In this document: positions 23,183-33,869 of the stretch, piece by piece
Position numbering within the stretch: position 1 is the first letter of the stretch
How the letters are laid out: each line of letters opens with the position of its first letter
Source: Spirometra erinaceieuropaei
Taxonomy: Eukaryota > Platyhelminthes > Cestoda > Diphyllobothriidea > Diphyllobothriidae
Direction: 5' to 3'
Length of the DNA: 64,000 nucleotides
Assembly (NCBI GenBank): GCA_902702965.1
Contig: CACRXP010000038.1
Location: forward strand, 740,335-804,334
Program-made: the position numbers and the translations under genes
The notes under the pieces: generated by a model
Databases searched by the model: none
Told to the model about the DNA's origin: nothing
Seen by the model: the letters and a program-made list of their open reading frames with translations, nothing else

Positions 23183-24984
23183 CAATAACCATCGTGTTGT
23201 GTAGAGATGACGGGTTTCAGATTGCGCATGTCCGTTTAGCCGCGCAGCACAGACGTTCAACATACTGCGATCCTTGGAAATGAGGAAGATGCTTACCAAC
23301 TTTTGCCAAATGAACGTCTATTACGCTATCCAGAAGCCGCGGCAGTACAGAGGGCTAAGCTAGATCTATGTAAACAATTAGACCACGTGATTCCTCTTGC
23401 AATGTCATAGCAGGATTCGAACGAAAAGTTAATCCTATTCCCTCCTCCCTGAACTAACACCCTCCACACGACTGACTGGTGTGCCATGCTTGGCGAAGTT
23501 TCGGTGACATCTAAGAACCGCTTGCCTATACGAATTCTCTCCCCTTTCTACCAGTTCCGCCGACTTTCCCGATTGAAATTCCAAGATTTTATTTGACTAT
23601 AATTTTTAAACGTCCTAAACCGTTTTCTCATCGAACAGTTAGCCATACTAATTAGTGATGAACGTGAGGATTTAAATAAGAGGTCACAAAATTTTATGCC
23701 ATTACAAGATTCCTTCCCAACTTACAGAAGGTTATGGGTAGGAGGGTTAGGATTATTATAAGAGATATGATTAAATTTAGGACACGAGAAAAGGTAGTGA
23801 TAAAATTTAGCCCGAGACCGCCTAGATTAAAGCAATCCATATTCCCGTGTCTGACCCAGCGTCTTACAACGTCACTCATATCACCCGGCGGAACGTGACT
23901 ACAAAAGAGGCAACTGTCGGTGTACTTAGCTGCGGAACTATAAAGAGCGTTTTTGGATGGCGAAGACTGGCGATAGACTAGCCTCTTAATATGAAAAATA
24001 AGTAGTATCGATCGCGCAGCCGTGCCAGCCATGAAATCTGATGATCCAGAAGTTCTTTATATAATCCTTCACTTGTTGTTGCTGCTTTACCGTATGACGC
24101 CGCATTCAAATAACGGACCGCATTGTGCGCACTTTGACCATGCTCAGTATCAGTCTGATTTATGCTCGTGGAGATAAAGAAGCTCCAGTTTTCCTGGGTG
24201 TGACTTATGCGAAACGGAAAATTTCGGCATGAATATAAAGTTTGGAAATTGTTGGAACGAGAGTTTAATCTGTTTGACGTCCGGGATCCGCACAAAACAA
24301 CCACAGATTCTCTTGAAGTCGACAAAAAATTCCCATGACTTGAGGTTTGTCGAGTCATTTTTGCCGGTATCGAGGTCTTTCTTGTCAAGTTCAAAGCTCA
24401 CACAACAGCAGGGCTTAGGTAAAAAAGGCGTTCACTGTTTAAATAATTGTTTTGAGGTCGTCTTTCAGACCATATGTAACTGCCCCACTTACTCGCGTAG
24501 ACGTGAAATTTCAGGCATATGTGAGCGAAGCGAAAAACAGCTTTACATGTCAGGTGCGCCTTTTTTGACGTCTGGTAAGGTGCAGCAGAATGGCAATCTC
24601 CTGACTGCGTTCAGTACGACAGACGATGTTTGGTGCAAGCAGGTTGGATACTTCCCGCCGGTCTCGGCCGGCCGATTTCTGGCAAACTGGCGCATACTGA
24701 AGTGACTGATGAGACTGCGTAATCGCAGCAAATGGAAGCCTGCCCATGTGGGAGCACACGCATAATTAGACTGTACTAATGACGGCACCACCGAAAATTT
24801 GAGTTCCGGGAAGCAGTCGCGATCCCCGGATTCCCATTCCGAATCCATCACATCACAGAAGAGATGTACCTTCACAAGTATCGCAATACCCCACGGCATA
24901 TCTATACGAGTCTGCGGCATTCACTGCAGACAATTGAGCTCGATTACTCGCAGTAAACATTATTAATGGTCAAAACTTCATTCT
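23183..24984. other. Unassigned stretch
   Basis: No recognised gene. A 158-codon plus-strand frame (24229-24705) overlaps a 125-codon minus-strand frame (24543-24920); neither has a familiar motif. The segment around 23735-23815 resembles a TTAGGACACG-containing dispersed repeat also seen near 31904 and 48791. Confidence 0.45.
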
Positions 24985-25345
24985 ATTTGTTGGTCACTGG
25001 TGTTATTACTACTCATAAATTCGGTCCAACAGCGATTCCACTGGAAATACTGTGGCCACCTGCTTTCCCGGAGACAAAGTCTCAGAGCAGAATATGGAGG
25101 GGAGGTCGTTACGTTTGTAAAAGTACTGTGGGTGGAGAGCAATGGCTCAAACAACTCGTGGCCCACTTCGTCGTGCCTGAATATTTGGCTGGGCCTTATC
25201 GAATGACCAGCGATTCGTTTCTCGCCGCTGCTGCGTGCTCGGGCACCCGCGTCAATATTGGTCTCCAAGTTTCTCCGACATATTTCCTCTACTCGTAACT
25301 GCGCCAAACCCGGTTAATGACTCCAGATGTTTCCTGCTGTCATCC
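24985..25345 (-). mobile_element. PLE-G, GIY-YIG and C-terminal fragment
   Basis: Minus-strand fragment. Conceptual translation from about 25340 gives RVWRSYE, a stop, KYVGETWRP and the EHAAAARNE helix, matching PLE-B (VWRSYGKSNYVGETGR). DNA identity continues upstream to GACTCCAGATGTTTCC (to about 25345). The C-terminal tail follows to about 24985. It is broken by stops and frameshifts and has no RT. Confidence 0.65.
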
Positions 25346-26789
25346 TACGGATACGTCAATTAATAATAACTGGCTTTTACGTTAGCACAACAGCCTGAAA
25401 TTTTGAAAGACGGACATGAAAACCCCGGATGAGTCCTTCTGAGTGGACACGCGAACAAAGGTTGAAAATTGAGTGATTGCAAAAGTGCAAAAGACAAGCA
25501 CGTTTTCGTTTTACTGGCTTTGATGGAGACTATGTGCCCATCTCCGTGTATTTGCGACAATTACTCTGAGAGTTTACTGTTCCTAAGCTTCACTAGGGCG
25601 GCGTGCGGATTCTACGCTAACGTGTCATCAGTTAGCATGGAAAACTCTATCTTCGTTTTTGAAATTCGCTGATAAACGATACATCAAAACGGCCAGTTGT
25701 CAACTTTCTTGGCTGACTACTTCTGGGTGTGTTCAATGCATTCTCTACCACAGTCGTCTCTGCACTGTTTCTTGAAAAAAACTTCTACAAAATCACTTCT
25801 GCTGCTTAAATTCGAGAGGCCGTCAAAAACCTGAGAAACACATACGGCCTTATAGAGACGATAGTGTCATCCAAGATATAAAGGGCTACTTTCCGTCTGA
25901 TAGGATATTTCAGCGCGTCGGTTCAACCAGCCTGTTCAAAGGGACCAGAAATAACATACAAATCGACGCCTTCCCGAGAATGTTGATGACACTTTATGGA
26001 GACCCTGATGCATTTTCAGAACATTGTCTGAAGCCGCAAGGTCCTGGCAACTGGTGGTAGTTACGAAACTCCGTAACCTGGGAAAGGTTTACTTTAAAAG
26101 CCAATTGAGTTGACCCATGGGCAAATAATAGGGTAAGAAGTATATACGCCAACAATACAGGGATCTAATGAAGCCCTGTCACTTTTCCGGTTTCTTCAGT
26201 CTACGAGCGTTAAGATTTTTAGCTACAGAACGCCTTAGATGGGAAGCAACCGCCTAAATAAAAGTTGTATTTTATCGACTGTCCTCACACCATCAAAGAA
26301 GCTGTGCTTGTAAAATTCTTTCGGGAGAATGGAATCCTTCTTTGACAGAACATCCACGAAGTGTCCTAAATTTGGTAAAAGTTTAGATCTACTGAAACTG
26401 AAGTACGGCTTGGATGCCCGACACCTCCTTCCAGGTCGATTTCTATGTCTACTTCTGCTCCCTTTGTCATCGACCGTTGCAAGAAATTCATTGGGTCCAT
26501 CCGACTACATACAGTAAATTCGGTTGCTTACTTTGAAACAAGGTGCCGCTTCATGAGGCCATAGTTAAGGTTTCGACTGAAAATAGCGGCCTCTGCGATG
26601 TCCAAATTGGCGATAAATGAGGGATTTACAACTGGCATTCTTGGAGAATATTAGTGCATTGCCGGCGGGACCAGCTTCGAGAGAGCACCGTAACAGAAAA
26701 GCCCTTTCCCTCTCTGGTAATACAGGTGATCTTTCACGAAATTCCGCGAAGGTTAAATATTCCCTATTCTAGACCTAACCCAAATTAAC
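25346..26789. other. Unassigned stretch
   Basis: No recognisable gene or repeat. Frames up to 67 codons only. Confidence 0.5.
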
Positions 26790-27115
26790 CGTAACTTACT
26801 TGTACTTGATACGACTGCGATCATGCCTGATCTAGCCGGCCTCGATATGTCCCGAACTGTACCTCTCCACGTATGACGGTCCGCGGCAACAGACCTAGAA
26901 AGCTCAACCCATTCTCTTCGCCAACGATGTAGACCGAATACCGATGGTCCAAGAACCGCCTCCATGTCTTGACGAACTGTGTCGAGCCAGGTTTTGAACT
27001 GACCCCCTCTTCAACGCCTCCAATGGGGCAGCGGTGCCGGATCGAGGGCAGTTACACTGAGCTCCTGAGGTGGACGACGAAGAACATGCCCGAACCACCT
27101 CAGTCGTCGTAACCC
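26790..27115 (-). mobile_element. Non-LTR retrotransposon (LINE) 3' fragment
   Basis: The minus-strand translation shows RRLRWFGHVLRRPPQELSV, a block typical of the C-terminal tail of endonuclease/RT-type LINE proteins in flatworms, then GGQFKTWLDTVRQDMEAVLG and WRREWVELSRSVAADR. The frame contains a stop near 27005 and shifts afterwards. No RT palm is present, so this is a 5'-truncated, dead copy, as expected when target-primed reverse transcription aborts. Confidence 0.65.
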
Positions 27116-27930
27116 CAACACTTAACTAAAATTTAGCGCAAGACCATCTGCATTGCGCTGCATACTTATTCGGGTGTCCTGCCAGGGGTGGGTCATTTAA
27201 AAATTCCTATCTCCTCTTCGGAATGCGAATCTCACAACCAACTGGATACGGCTCTTGTCTATGATGTATAGAAAGGCCATGCCTCAAATGGATCGTTTTA
27301 ATGGCTTTGTCTGCAAACTGTTGTTTAAAATGTCGTCATTGTCGTGGGAACACTGAAGAAATAGGTATATTCGAAGATGTTGGGCCGGCCAATTTTCTGT
27401 GTTCGTGGATGGAACAGCGAGTTGACAACACCAGTTCAACACTTGACCGTTGAGCACGAAGCGCTGGCTATACTATGGAGTATTCCAACTCCTTGTCACT
27501 GATAGTCAATAAAGCAGAGACAATAAGTCCATCGCTACAGTCCTACCATCATCCTATTCCCTCACATTTTCCTCTTTCCAAGCGGATGTTCTATTACCAT
27601 TCCCATAAACGTGTTTGACATTAGCAAAAATATAGCTTCAGGCCAATTTCCTGTTTTTAGTTCTCCATCACCGCTCCTGCCTGCTAGGTAATGGGCCGCT
27701 CAAAGGGCTTCTACGGCAGTCAGACATGATGTACCGAACTGACAGCTTGCCCTAGTTAACATGTATTTGTGACCTCTGAATGCACAGAAGCACAGTTGGC
27801 CTACCGCCGCCCAAATGGTGGTCCTTTGTTAGACGTTGTACAACTTCACATCTTGTCTTTTTCCCGAAAACAGGAGCGGGAGCGAGACAGGCTCACCGTA
27901 AATAGTGCCGTCCTTGGTGGTGGGGGATTT
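27116..27930. other. Unassigned stretch
   Basis: No feature recognised with confidence. A short EHEALAIL-like translation near 27450 recalls the RNase H of Gypsy elements but is too short to call. Confidence 0.45.
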
Positions 27931-28108
<178 letters not shown>

Positions 28109-28351
28109 CTTCACTTGACGTTTGGGCGTACATCTAATAAGAACTCTAGTTGGCAGGACGACAAGCAACAACATCACTCCGCATCCAACATGTTGCAGCC
28201 TATTCCGATGCAGACTTCACATTCGTGTGCCTAAACGGTAGAAAAGTAAGCAAGTCTGTGGGGCAGACTGCGGAGGGCCTGAACGAGACGCCGGCTCATT
28301 TACAGTGCATGAACATTTAAAACGCTGATACTTCTTCTTTTTGAAAAAAAA
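28109..28351. other. Unassigned DNA next to a possible PLE end
   Basis: The first 20 bases (28109-28128), read on the minus strand, resemble the GAAACGTC end of a PLE hammerhead with one core change. The rest is unassigned. Confidence 0.35.
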
Positions 28352-28364
28352 GACAGTCTTAAAT
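28352..28364. repeat. Target-site duplication of PLE-A, left
   Basis: GACAGTCTTAAAT, repeated exactly at 30710-30722 on the other side of PLE-A. Confidence 0.9.
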
Positions 28365-28366
28365 TA

Positions 28367-28408
28367 GCCTGACGTTTCGGATTCCTACTCGAATCCATCA
28401 TCAGAGAC
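28367..28408 (-). ncRNA. Hammerhead ribozyme, left arm of PLE-A
   Basis: Minus strand: CTGATGA (28398-28404), one unpaired T, stem II GGATTC/GAATCC perfect 6 bp (28391-28396 with 28379-28384), GAAA and ACGTC (28371-28378). Stem I is 4 bp: GTCT (28405-28408) with AGGC (28367-28370). Stem III is the self-complementary ACGT, as in dimer-type minimal hammerheads of PLEs. The insertion boundary lies 6 nt beyond the predicted cleavage site. Confidence 0.75.
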
Positions 28409-28684
28409 AAAAGAACAGAAACGGGTGGTTGTTGCACAAGGGGCTGCGGTATTTATAGGATGCAGCAGCCATGCTACCGCATACCTATGAACGTTCACGG
28501 CTTCCCCCTTCATCCGGGATTGTCACACTTGGTGTGATCACTGCTTGATGGCCGACATTCGAGTCGATAATTGCTGCAATTTCATCACGTGCGTTGGATG
28601 TTGGCGTGATGATTGCTCGACCATCTGACGCGTTGACCCGGGTGTTGGGAAGAGTGTTCACCAGTGCGCTCCCCGCGTGGCCAA
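28371..28684 (-). repeat. Left inverted arm of PLE-A
   Basis: Reverse complement of 30316-30629, gap-free (the coordinates of paired bases always sum to 59000). It is an inverted copy of the C-terminal coding end and 3' terminal repeat. Confidence 0.95.
28450..28457 (-). promoter_or_regulatory. TATA-like box, left arm
   Basis: TATAAATA on the minus strand, about 45 nt before the left hammerhead. It points out of the element, so it cannot drive the PLE-A coding strand. Confidence 0.4.
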
Positions 28685-29961
28685 CAAAGACCGACAAAGA
28701 CCTGGTCATCGTGCCAGCGGACAAAGGACGCGCCACAGTTGTACTGGACAGGACAGACTACCCTCAAAAAGCCAAAGGTTTACTGGAGGACCGACAGTTC
28801 TATGTCCCATGTGCAACGAACCCTTTAAAGGCGCTGACACGCGAAATTAATGCTACGTTGTTGGCCTTGGAGAACTCAGGTGCAATAACACCGACCGACA
28901 GACGCATGGCGAGACCCCAAGATACGGCTTCGGCCCGATTCTATGGCCTCCCTAAGGTGCACAAAGACGGCGCTCCTTTCCGACCCATCGTGTCGCTCAA
29001 AGGTACTCCAACGGACGGACTGGCTAAGTGGCTGTTCCGGCGTCTCAAGTTCCTGACCGCTGAGTCAGACACCACGGTCTCTTCGTCAGAAGAACTCCTG
29101 GAGAAACTCAAAGGGTTAAGCCTCCATCCAAATGAGGTCATGGTATCTTTTGATGTTACATCCATTTTTACTTCCATTCCCCAGGACCTGGCGATCGAGA
29201 CAATTGAACTGCTACTACAAAGCAAATACGATGAAACGGAGAACCGTCTTGGACACGCCCAAATCCTTCAGCCCCTGAAGCTCTGTCTCAGGACGTACTT
29301 CACGTTCGACGGGATAATCTACGAACAGGTGAAGGGTACACCAATGGGTTCGCCGATTTCGGGATTCATCGCCGAGGCGGTCCTGCAACGGTTAGAGTCG
29401 CTGGTCTTCCAACACCACAGACCGAAATTCTGGGCCCGGTATGTGGATGATACCTTCGTCGTCATCGAACGGGATCAGGTGTTGACATTCCAAGAACATC
29501 TCAACGCCGTCTTCCCGGACATTCAATTTACGATGGAGGAGGAAGAGAACAACCAGCTGGCCTTCCTGGATGTCCTCGTATGCCGCAAGGATTATGGTGG
29601 ACTAAAGACCAAAGTGTTCAGGAAAGCGACAAATACGATCCAAGTACTGAACTTCAACAGTAACCACCCAATCAGCCACAAACGCAGTTGTGTAAGGACG
29701 CACTTTCGGCGTGTCGAAACGCACTGCAGTGAGCCGGAAGACAAAGTTGCTGAACTACAATACCTCCGACGGGTCTTCAAAGCCAATGGCTACCCGCGCA
29801 ACTTCGTCGACCGGTGCATACGCAAAAGGGACGAAAGGCCTAACCGCACGGACCGCGGGCACTTCCGTATGTCAAGAACGTTTCGGAAGCTGTCGGCCGC
29901 CTTCTCGCACCACTTGGAGTCGGAGTGGCACACAGACCGGAGGCAACCATCAGACGTCTGA
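28594..29961 (+). pseudogene. PLE-A reverse transcriptase (455-codon frame)
   Basis: Penelope-type RT. Residues 1-30 are read antisense from the inverted left arm and are not authentic. True homology starts near residue 32 with the DKDLVIVPADKGRATVV block. Fingers RFYGLPKVHK at 115-124 and RPIVSLKGTP at 130-139; motif A SFDVTS at 185-190; motif B GTPMGSPISG at 248-257; motif C RYVDDTFV at 282-289; FLDV at 324-327. All catalytic aspartates are present. After residue about 420 the frame is wrong: compared with PLE-B about 10 nt are missing near 29850-29865, and the last 35 residues are out of frame. The enzyme normally reverse-transcribes element RNA at a nicked chromosomal site. Separate from, and overlapping, the GIY-YIG frame that follows. 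Confidence 0.88.
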
Positions 29962-30515
29962 TCATGAAACCGAAAGACCCACTGCCACGACAAGAAACGT
30001 CCGGAGTCGTTTATCGGATCTGGTGCAGTTGCGGACAAAGCAACTACGTCGGAGAAACCGGAAGACAGCTCCGAACGAGAATGGCCGAACACGCGGCAGC
30101 GGTGCGCAGAAATGACGCCACCTCTCAAGTTGCGGCTCATTCGACGAGATCCGGCCACACATTTAAATTCGATGAGGCCGAAATTCTCGCAAGAGGTGAC
30201 AACCGAGTGAGCCGGGAGCTATTGGAATCATGGTTTACTGGCCCCCAGTCCATCAACAAGTGCAACGATCTTCCCATTCAATACAGCGTGCTGAGACTTC
30301 GTCTAGGCGGAGTAATTGGCCACGCGGGGAGCGCACTGGTGAACACTCTTCCCAACACCCGGGTCAACGCGTCAGATGGTCGAGCAATCATCACGCCAAC
30401 ATCCAACGCACGTGATGAAATTGCAGCAATTATCGACTCGAATGTCGGCCATCAAGCAATGATCACACCAAGTATGACAATCCCGGATGAAGGGGGAAGC
30501 CGTGAACGTTCATAG
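29925..30515 (+). pseudogene. PLE-A GIY-YIG endonuclease (196-codon frame)
   Basis: Continuation of the PLE protein after the frameshift. The correct frame already runs from about 29862 (YVKNVSEAVGRLL), so the Met at 29925 is internal. It carries GVVYRIW at 27-33, two Cys (34 and 36), YVGETGR at 41-47, Arg 50 and 52, and catalytic Glu 55 in AEH; then a C-terminal tail with GHTFKFDEAEI and ELLESW. These are all hallmark residues of the PLE GIY-YIG nuclease, which nicks target DNA. The last 200 bases (30316-30515) are also the right inverted arm, so the tail sequence is duplicated antisense upstream of the RT. Domain looks intact by itself, but the full-length protein cannot be made without frameshifting. 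Confidence 0.85.
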
Positions 30516-30629
30516 GTATGCGGTAGCATGGCTGCTGCATCCTATAAATACCGCAGCCCCTTGTGCAACAACCACCCTTTTCTGCTCTTTTGTCTCTGAT
30601 GATGGATTCGAGAAGGAATCAGAAACGTC
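30316..30629 (+). repeat. Right arm of PLE-A (native 3' end)
   Basis: Encodes the end of the GIY-YIG protein, then the terminal repeat with TATA-like box and hammerhead. Inverted copy at 28371-28684. Confidence 0.95.
30543..30550 (+). promoter_or_regulatory. TATA-like box, right arm
   Basis: TATAAATA within CCTATAAATACC, 45 nt upstream of the hammerhead. In tandem PLE arrays this repeat would sit upstream of the next copy's coding region and could act as promoter; here nothing lies downstream. Confidence 0.4.
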
Positions 30630-30633
30630 GGAC
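30592..30633 (+). ncRNA. Hammerhead ribozyme, right arm of PLE-A
   Basis: CTGATGA (30596-30602), one unpaired T, stem II GATTC/GAATC (30605-30609 with 30616-30620), GAAA (30622-30625), ACGTC (30625-30629). Stem I is GTCT (30592-30595) with GGAC (30630-30633), 4 bp with one wobble. The left arm reaches the same pairing with a different sequence (AGGC). Hammerheads in PLE terminal repeats are established knowledge; this one keeps every core base but has a weaker stem II than the left one. Confidence 0.75.
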
Positions 30634-30709
30634 TAATAAAGCTCTTGTCCGGACTATCGTGTCTCCTTCTTCAAGACTACTTCCTGGGACTCGGCTCTTC
30701 GCTTCTATT

Positions 30710-30722
30710 GACAGTCTTAAAT
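30710..30722. repeat. Target-site duplication of PLE-A, right
   Basis: GACAGTCTTAAAT, identical to 28352-28364. Confidence 0.9.
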
Positions 30723-31145
30723 GTCCTCCAATAGACTAAGCCACGCAAGAACGTCGTAGAAAGTGTAGAGAATTCGAAATTGTGTGTAGACAACTGTGCA
30801 TCACTTTAATCAAAAACTGCGCACTAATGTTAACTCTTTCTGACATAATGTGACACGTCGCCCGCCAAGCGACAAATAATGTTCTTCTCTTTCCCTGATT
30901 CACTGGAGAAATTCCCGTCTCTTAGGCTGGATATGCTATGAATTCTGGTTGCCTGAATTAATTCATGTTCAGAGGCCTTTTGTCAGATTTGAATAATTCA
31001 TTTAACCCAATTTTAAAAATCCTGGTGACTTTTTCGGGCTTCAAACCAAAGGCAGCAAGGAGGAGGCCTGAGCACAGCCAACACTGACGGCGTGGGCTAC
31101 GAGGCCTTGACTACGCCATGTTACTTCAAACACCTTAAATGCATC
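30723..31145. other. Unassigned DNA
   Basis: No recognisable feature. Confidence 0.5.
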
Positions 31146-31390
31146 TACGAATTAGACAAACCTGATAGTCGTCTAGTGGATTCTATATTGACTGCTTAGG
31201 GAATCCTGCTTGGACAGTAAGCATGCTGTGTCGGACTTGATGAATCTCATACGTTGCTGTAGACTGGGCGGCAAGTTTGTGCCGTATGTGTACAAATTCA
31301 CGTCTCCCTGTCTCAGCCTCGCAGGGCGTTGACTATACTCGTGCCTTGCATTTGCTCTCGTGGGTTCGACTCTCACTGAGGCCGCCACTG
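31146..31390 (+). repeat. tRNA-like foldback element, decayed right half
   Basis: Matches 45380-45600: CTAGTGGATTCTA, AATCCTGCTTGG, the ACTGGGCGG block and then a decayed tRNA-like unit (about 31300-31385) that retains GTGGGTTCGAC. Low similarity shows an old copy. Confidence 0.55.
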
Positions 31391-33869
31391 TTACGCCGGC
31401 CTAAAACGATGGCCCTACTGGCATTCAACATATTTGGGCGGACGGCCGTTAATGACTATCGTCAATGCGAATGCTGTATGTTGTACGGGAGCCCACCCCA
31501 CATCAACCGCTGCCTCCGATCCGCACGGCAATTTGTCGAAAGCTTCGGACAGGCCAGTGATGCGTGGGCGAGTTAGAAGCTAGACATTTAGATGCGGAGG
31601 TGCACTTCCTCAGGACAATTCTGTGTGTTCTTCGCTGTTACATGGTAGGTCTGCCGAAGCAGTCACGAGGCACAAACACTCATGACCTCGTAGGTTGCAA
31701 GCTGATTGGATATCTCGCCCCGTCCCCCTGCAATAGGAATCTTATCCCCGTGGTTTTGATTCAGCGTGCAGTTTGTATGAACTATCTCATTAGGTTATGG
31801 AAATAGGCGCCTCGCTCCTTTAACAGATGATCTTGCGCTAAATTGAAAAGAGCAAAAGAGGAGCTGAGTTAGCGCTGGGACTGGGGCAAAGGTTAATGTT
31901 GAGGTTAGGGTTAGGACACGGAAAGAGGTGCCCTTGAAATTTAGCGTAAAACAACCTATCAGATGTGAGGTTCGCTTATTCCCTCGTCTTGTCACTTTTG
32001 CTACTGAGAAATCCGAGTTCCCTCTTGGTGGCTGGATCATGTGCGGCCGGGAATATGACGGTATGCAGTACGTGAAGATGTTGCGGTTTCAGCTTCGTCA
32101 GTGTCCGTCTCCAATCGACTTAACTTTGTTTTGCTATTCGATTATATTAGGCGTGAGAAGAGAGACATTGGGTTTGATGCTGCAAAAGTGCGATTCATCA
32201 TAATTATGTTCGTCTGTAAGGGACGCCGATTGCCAGCTGGAGGACAGCGGCTTCCCTTGACGCCCGCGACCTTTGAAGGTTGATTTTGATTAGTGCGTAC
32301 AGCAGGCAAAGGCAGATTCAGTAGCAGATGGAGCCCGCCTGGGGAGACAGCGGTCAGCTGGCGACGGGCAACCTATCAGGTGAGACGGCCAAGGATTAAC
32401 GAGGGTCTTACTGCATGTTTAAGTACAGTCGAGACTTATAGATCTATTAGCTTTTTCGCCGGTCTCTTCTTAGTTGCGCATGTGCCGGATGTCGTTATAG
32501 AGATGCGCATGTAGAAATACTAGCTAGATAGATCTACTGCGCAGAAAATGGCAGGAAATATCAACTGGCATAGGCGGCTGACCTAAATATAAACAAAGAC
32601 TGTCAAACGTTTGCCTGAGTGTGAATCCTAAATTCCGATATCCGCATCTTATGGTTAGGTTCTTTGCGACTAAAACCGGCCCACTAATGGCAAAGTGGTC
32701 GGCAGTTCAAATCGATGCACGGCTGCCGTACTTAAATTATACAGACCTTCTTCAATAGAATCGATTTTCAGTAACTTTTGAAGTACGCACTCCGATATTG
32801 TCATCTGAGCGCCTTAAAAGAGCGTTTAAACCAGGGTGAAATACTGAATGACTACCTTCTATCTTTTTAACATCGCTCCACGCCGTTACCATTTGCTGCG
32901 TAACTGCTCATCACTGGGTAGCTTGACGCCTATTTTTAAGGGTTCAGGCCGCGACAGCCGACAAAACCAGTCGAATAGGATCTATGGCAGAAAGGCGATA
33001 ATACTACTCGGTTATATGTAGTACACTATCTGCTTCAGCAGGGTAACAGTAGACAATCTCCCGTAAAAATGCGCATTCAATTAAAATAACTGCAAGCCAA
33101 GTGTTTATTAGAGTAGATTTCGCGTCCAGAACAGAATAAAATCTACGGATATTATTCAATAGTCTTGTCGACCCTTGTTTTCAAGCTGTCGCTTTTTCTG
33201 GCTCAGACATCCAACCCGATTGTAAACATCAAAAAAATTTTTAATACGTGAGCGCATTCAGCTTGAATATCAGCTCGCAATTCAAATTTACTTAACGGTT
33301 TTGTAGGGCGGAATTTATTTTCTTAAGCATTGGCAGAGGGGTCTGGTATGCGAATTCTGGTAAACAAGCGGGGTATTTTATGAAGCTTCCTTGTTCAGAC
33401 CTCCTGTTTAGCATTGTTTATTCGGAGCAGGATGATGTTGCAGGACCCTAACCTTCCTGGCTGCCATTTGTTCAGACCTGCAAAAAGGGAAACATCATTT
33501 CAGTTTTCAGTTCTCAAGGTTCATTCTCATTTTCTATGAGAATCCCTGTGTACTCTATTGTACTAGTCACCGCCCCTTGACGTCAGAAACGTACTCTCTG
33601 CCCTTCAGTCTCAGTACTTTGACGGTTTTGGCTTAAACCTTAATTCATTACTGTAGTCCGGTCTAGCCCGGACTGGCTGTTCAGGTTACTCACATATTAA
33701 ACATTACTTGGAAGGTTCTTACTCTCTGGGGCAAGTAAGATTTAAGCAAACAGGTCATGAGATTAATACTTCCAAACACGAGTAGAGACATATAATTGAG
33801 TCCTTGAGCATTTCCGCGTTCGCAAAGACGCCAACCAACGAAGCATGTGAACCACGCCTTTTTTCAAAA
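31391..33869. other. Unassigned stretch
   Basis: No gene recognised. 31880-31946 shares a GGTTAGGACACGG-containing block with 48760-48830. GC-richer frames at 31277-31576 and 32293-32514 have no family motif. An A-box-like and B-box-like pair lies near 32690-32715 without room for an anticodon arm. Confidence 0.45.

Larger units (their letters stand above)
28365..30709 (+). mobile_element. PLE-A, young Penelope-like element with inverted terminal arms
   Basis: A complete insertion of 2345 bp bounded by a perfect 13-bp duplication. Structure: an inverted copy of the element's own 3' end (28371-28684), a 5'-truncated coding region (RT then GIY-YIG), the normal 3' end (30316-30629), and about 80 bp of 3' tail. 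The two arms are 314 bp each, align without gaps and differ at only about six positions, so the insertion is recent. Each arm carries a TATA-like box and a hammerhead, pointing outward. The coding frame is broken by a small deletion near 29850, and the natural N-terminus is missing, so the copy is not autonomous. Confidence 0.9.

Noticed and set aside
24029..24050. CTGATGA near 24038 as a hammerhead
   Set aside because: No GAAAC core or stem II follows at the right distance.
24229..24920. Overlapping 158-codon (+) and 125-codon (-) frames as genes
   Set aside because: They lie on opposite strands over the same DNA and neither carries a recognisable motif.
27441..27480. EHEALAIL translation as a Gypsy RNase H
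   Set aside because: Only about eight residues match and no other Gypsy domain or LTR is nearby.
32675..32720. tRNA or SINE near 32690
   Set aside because: A-box and B-box-like words are too close together to hold an anticodon arm and no family tail follows.
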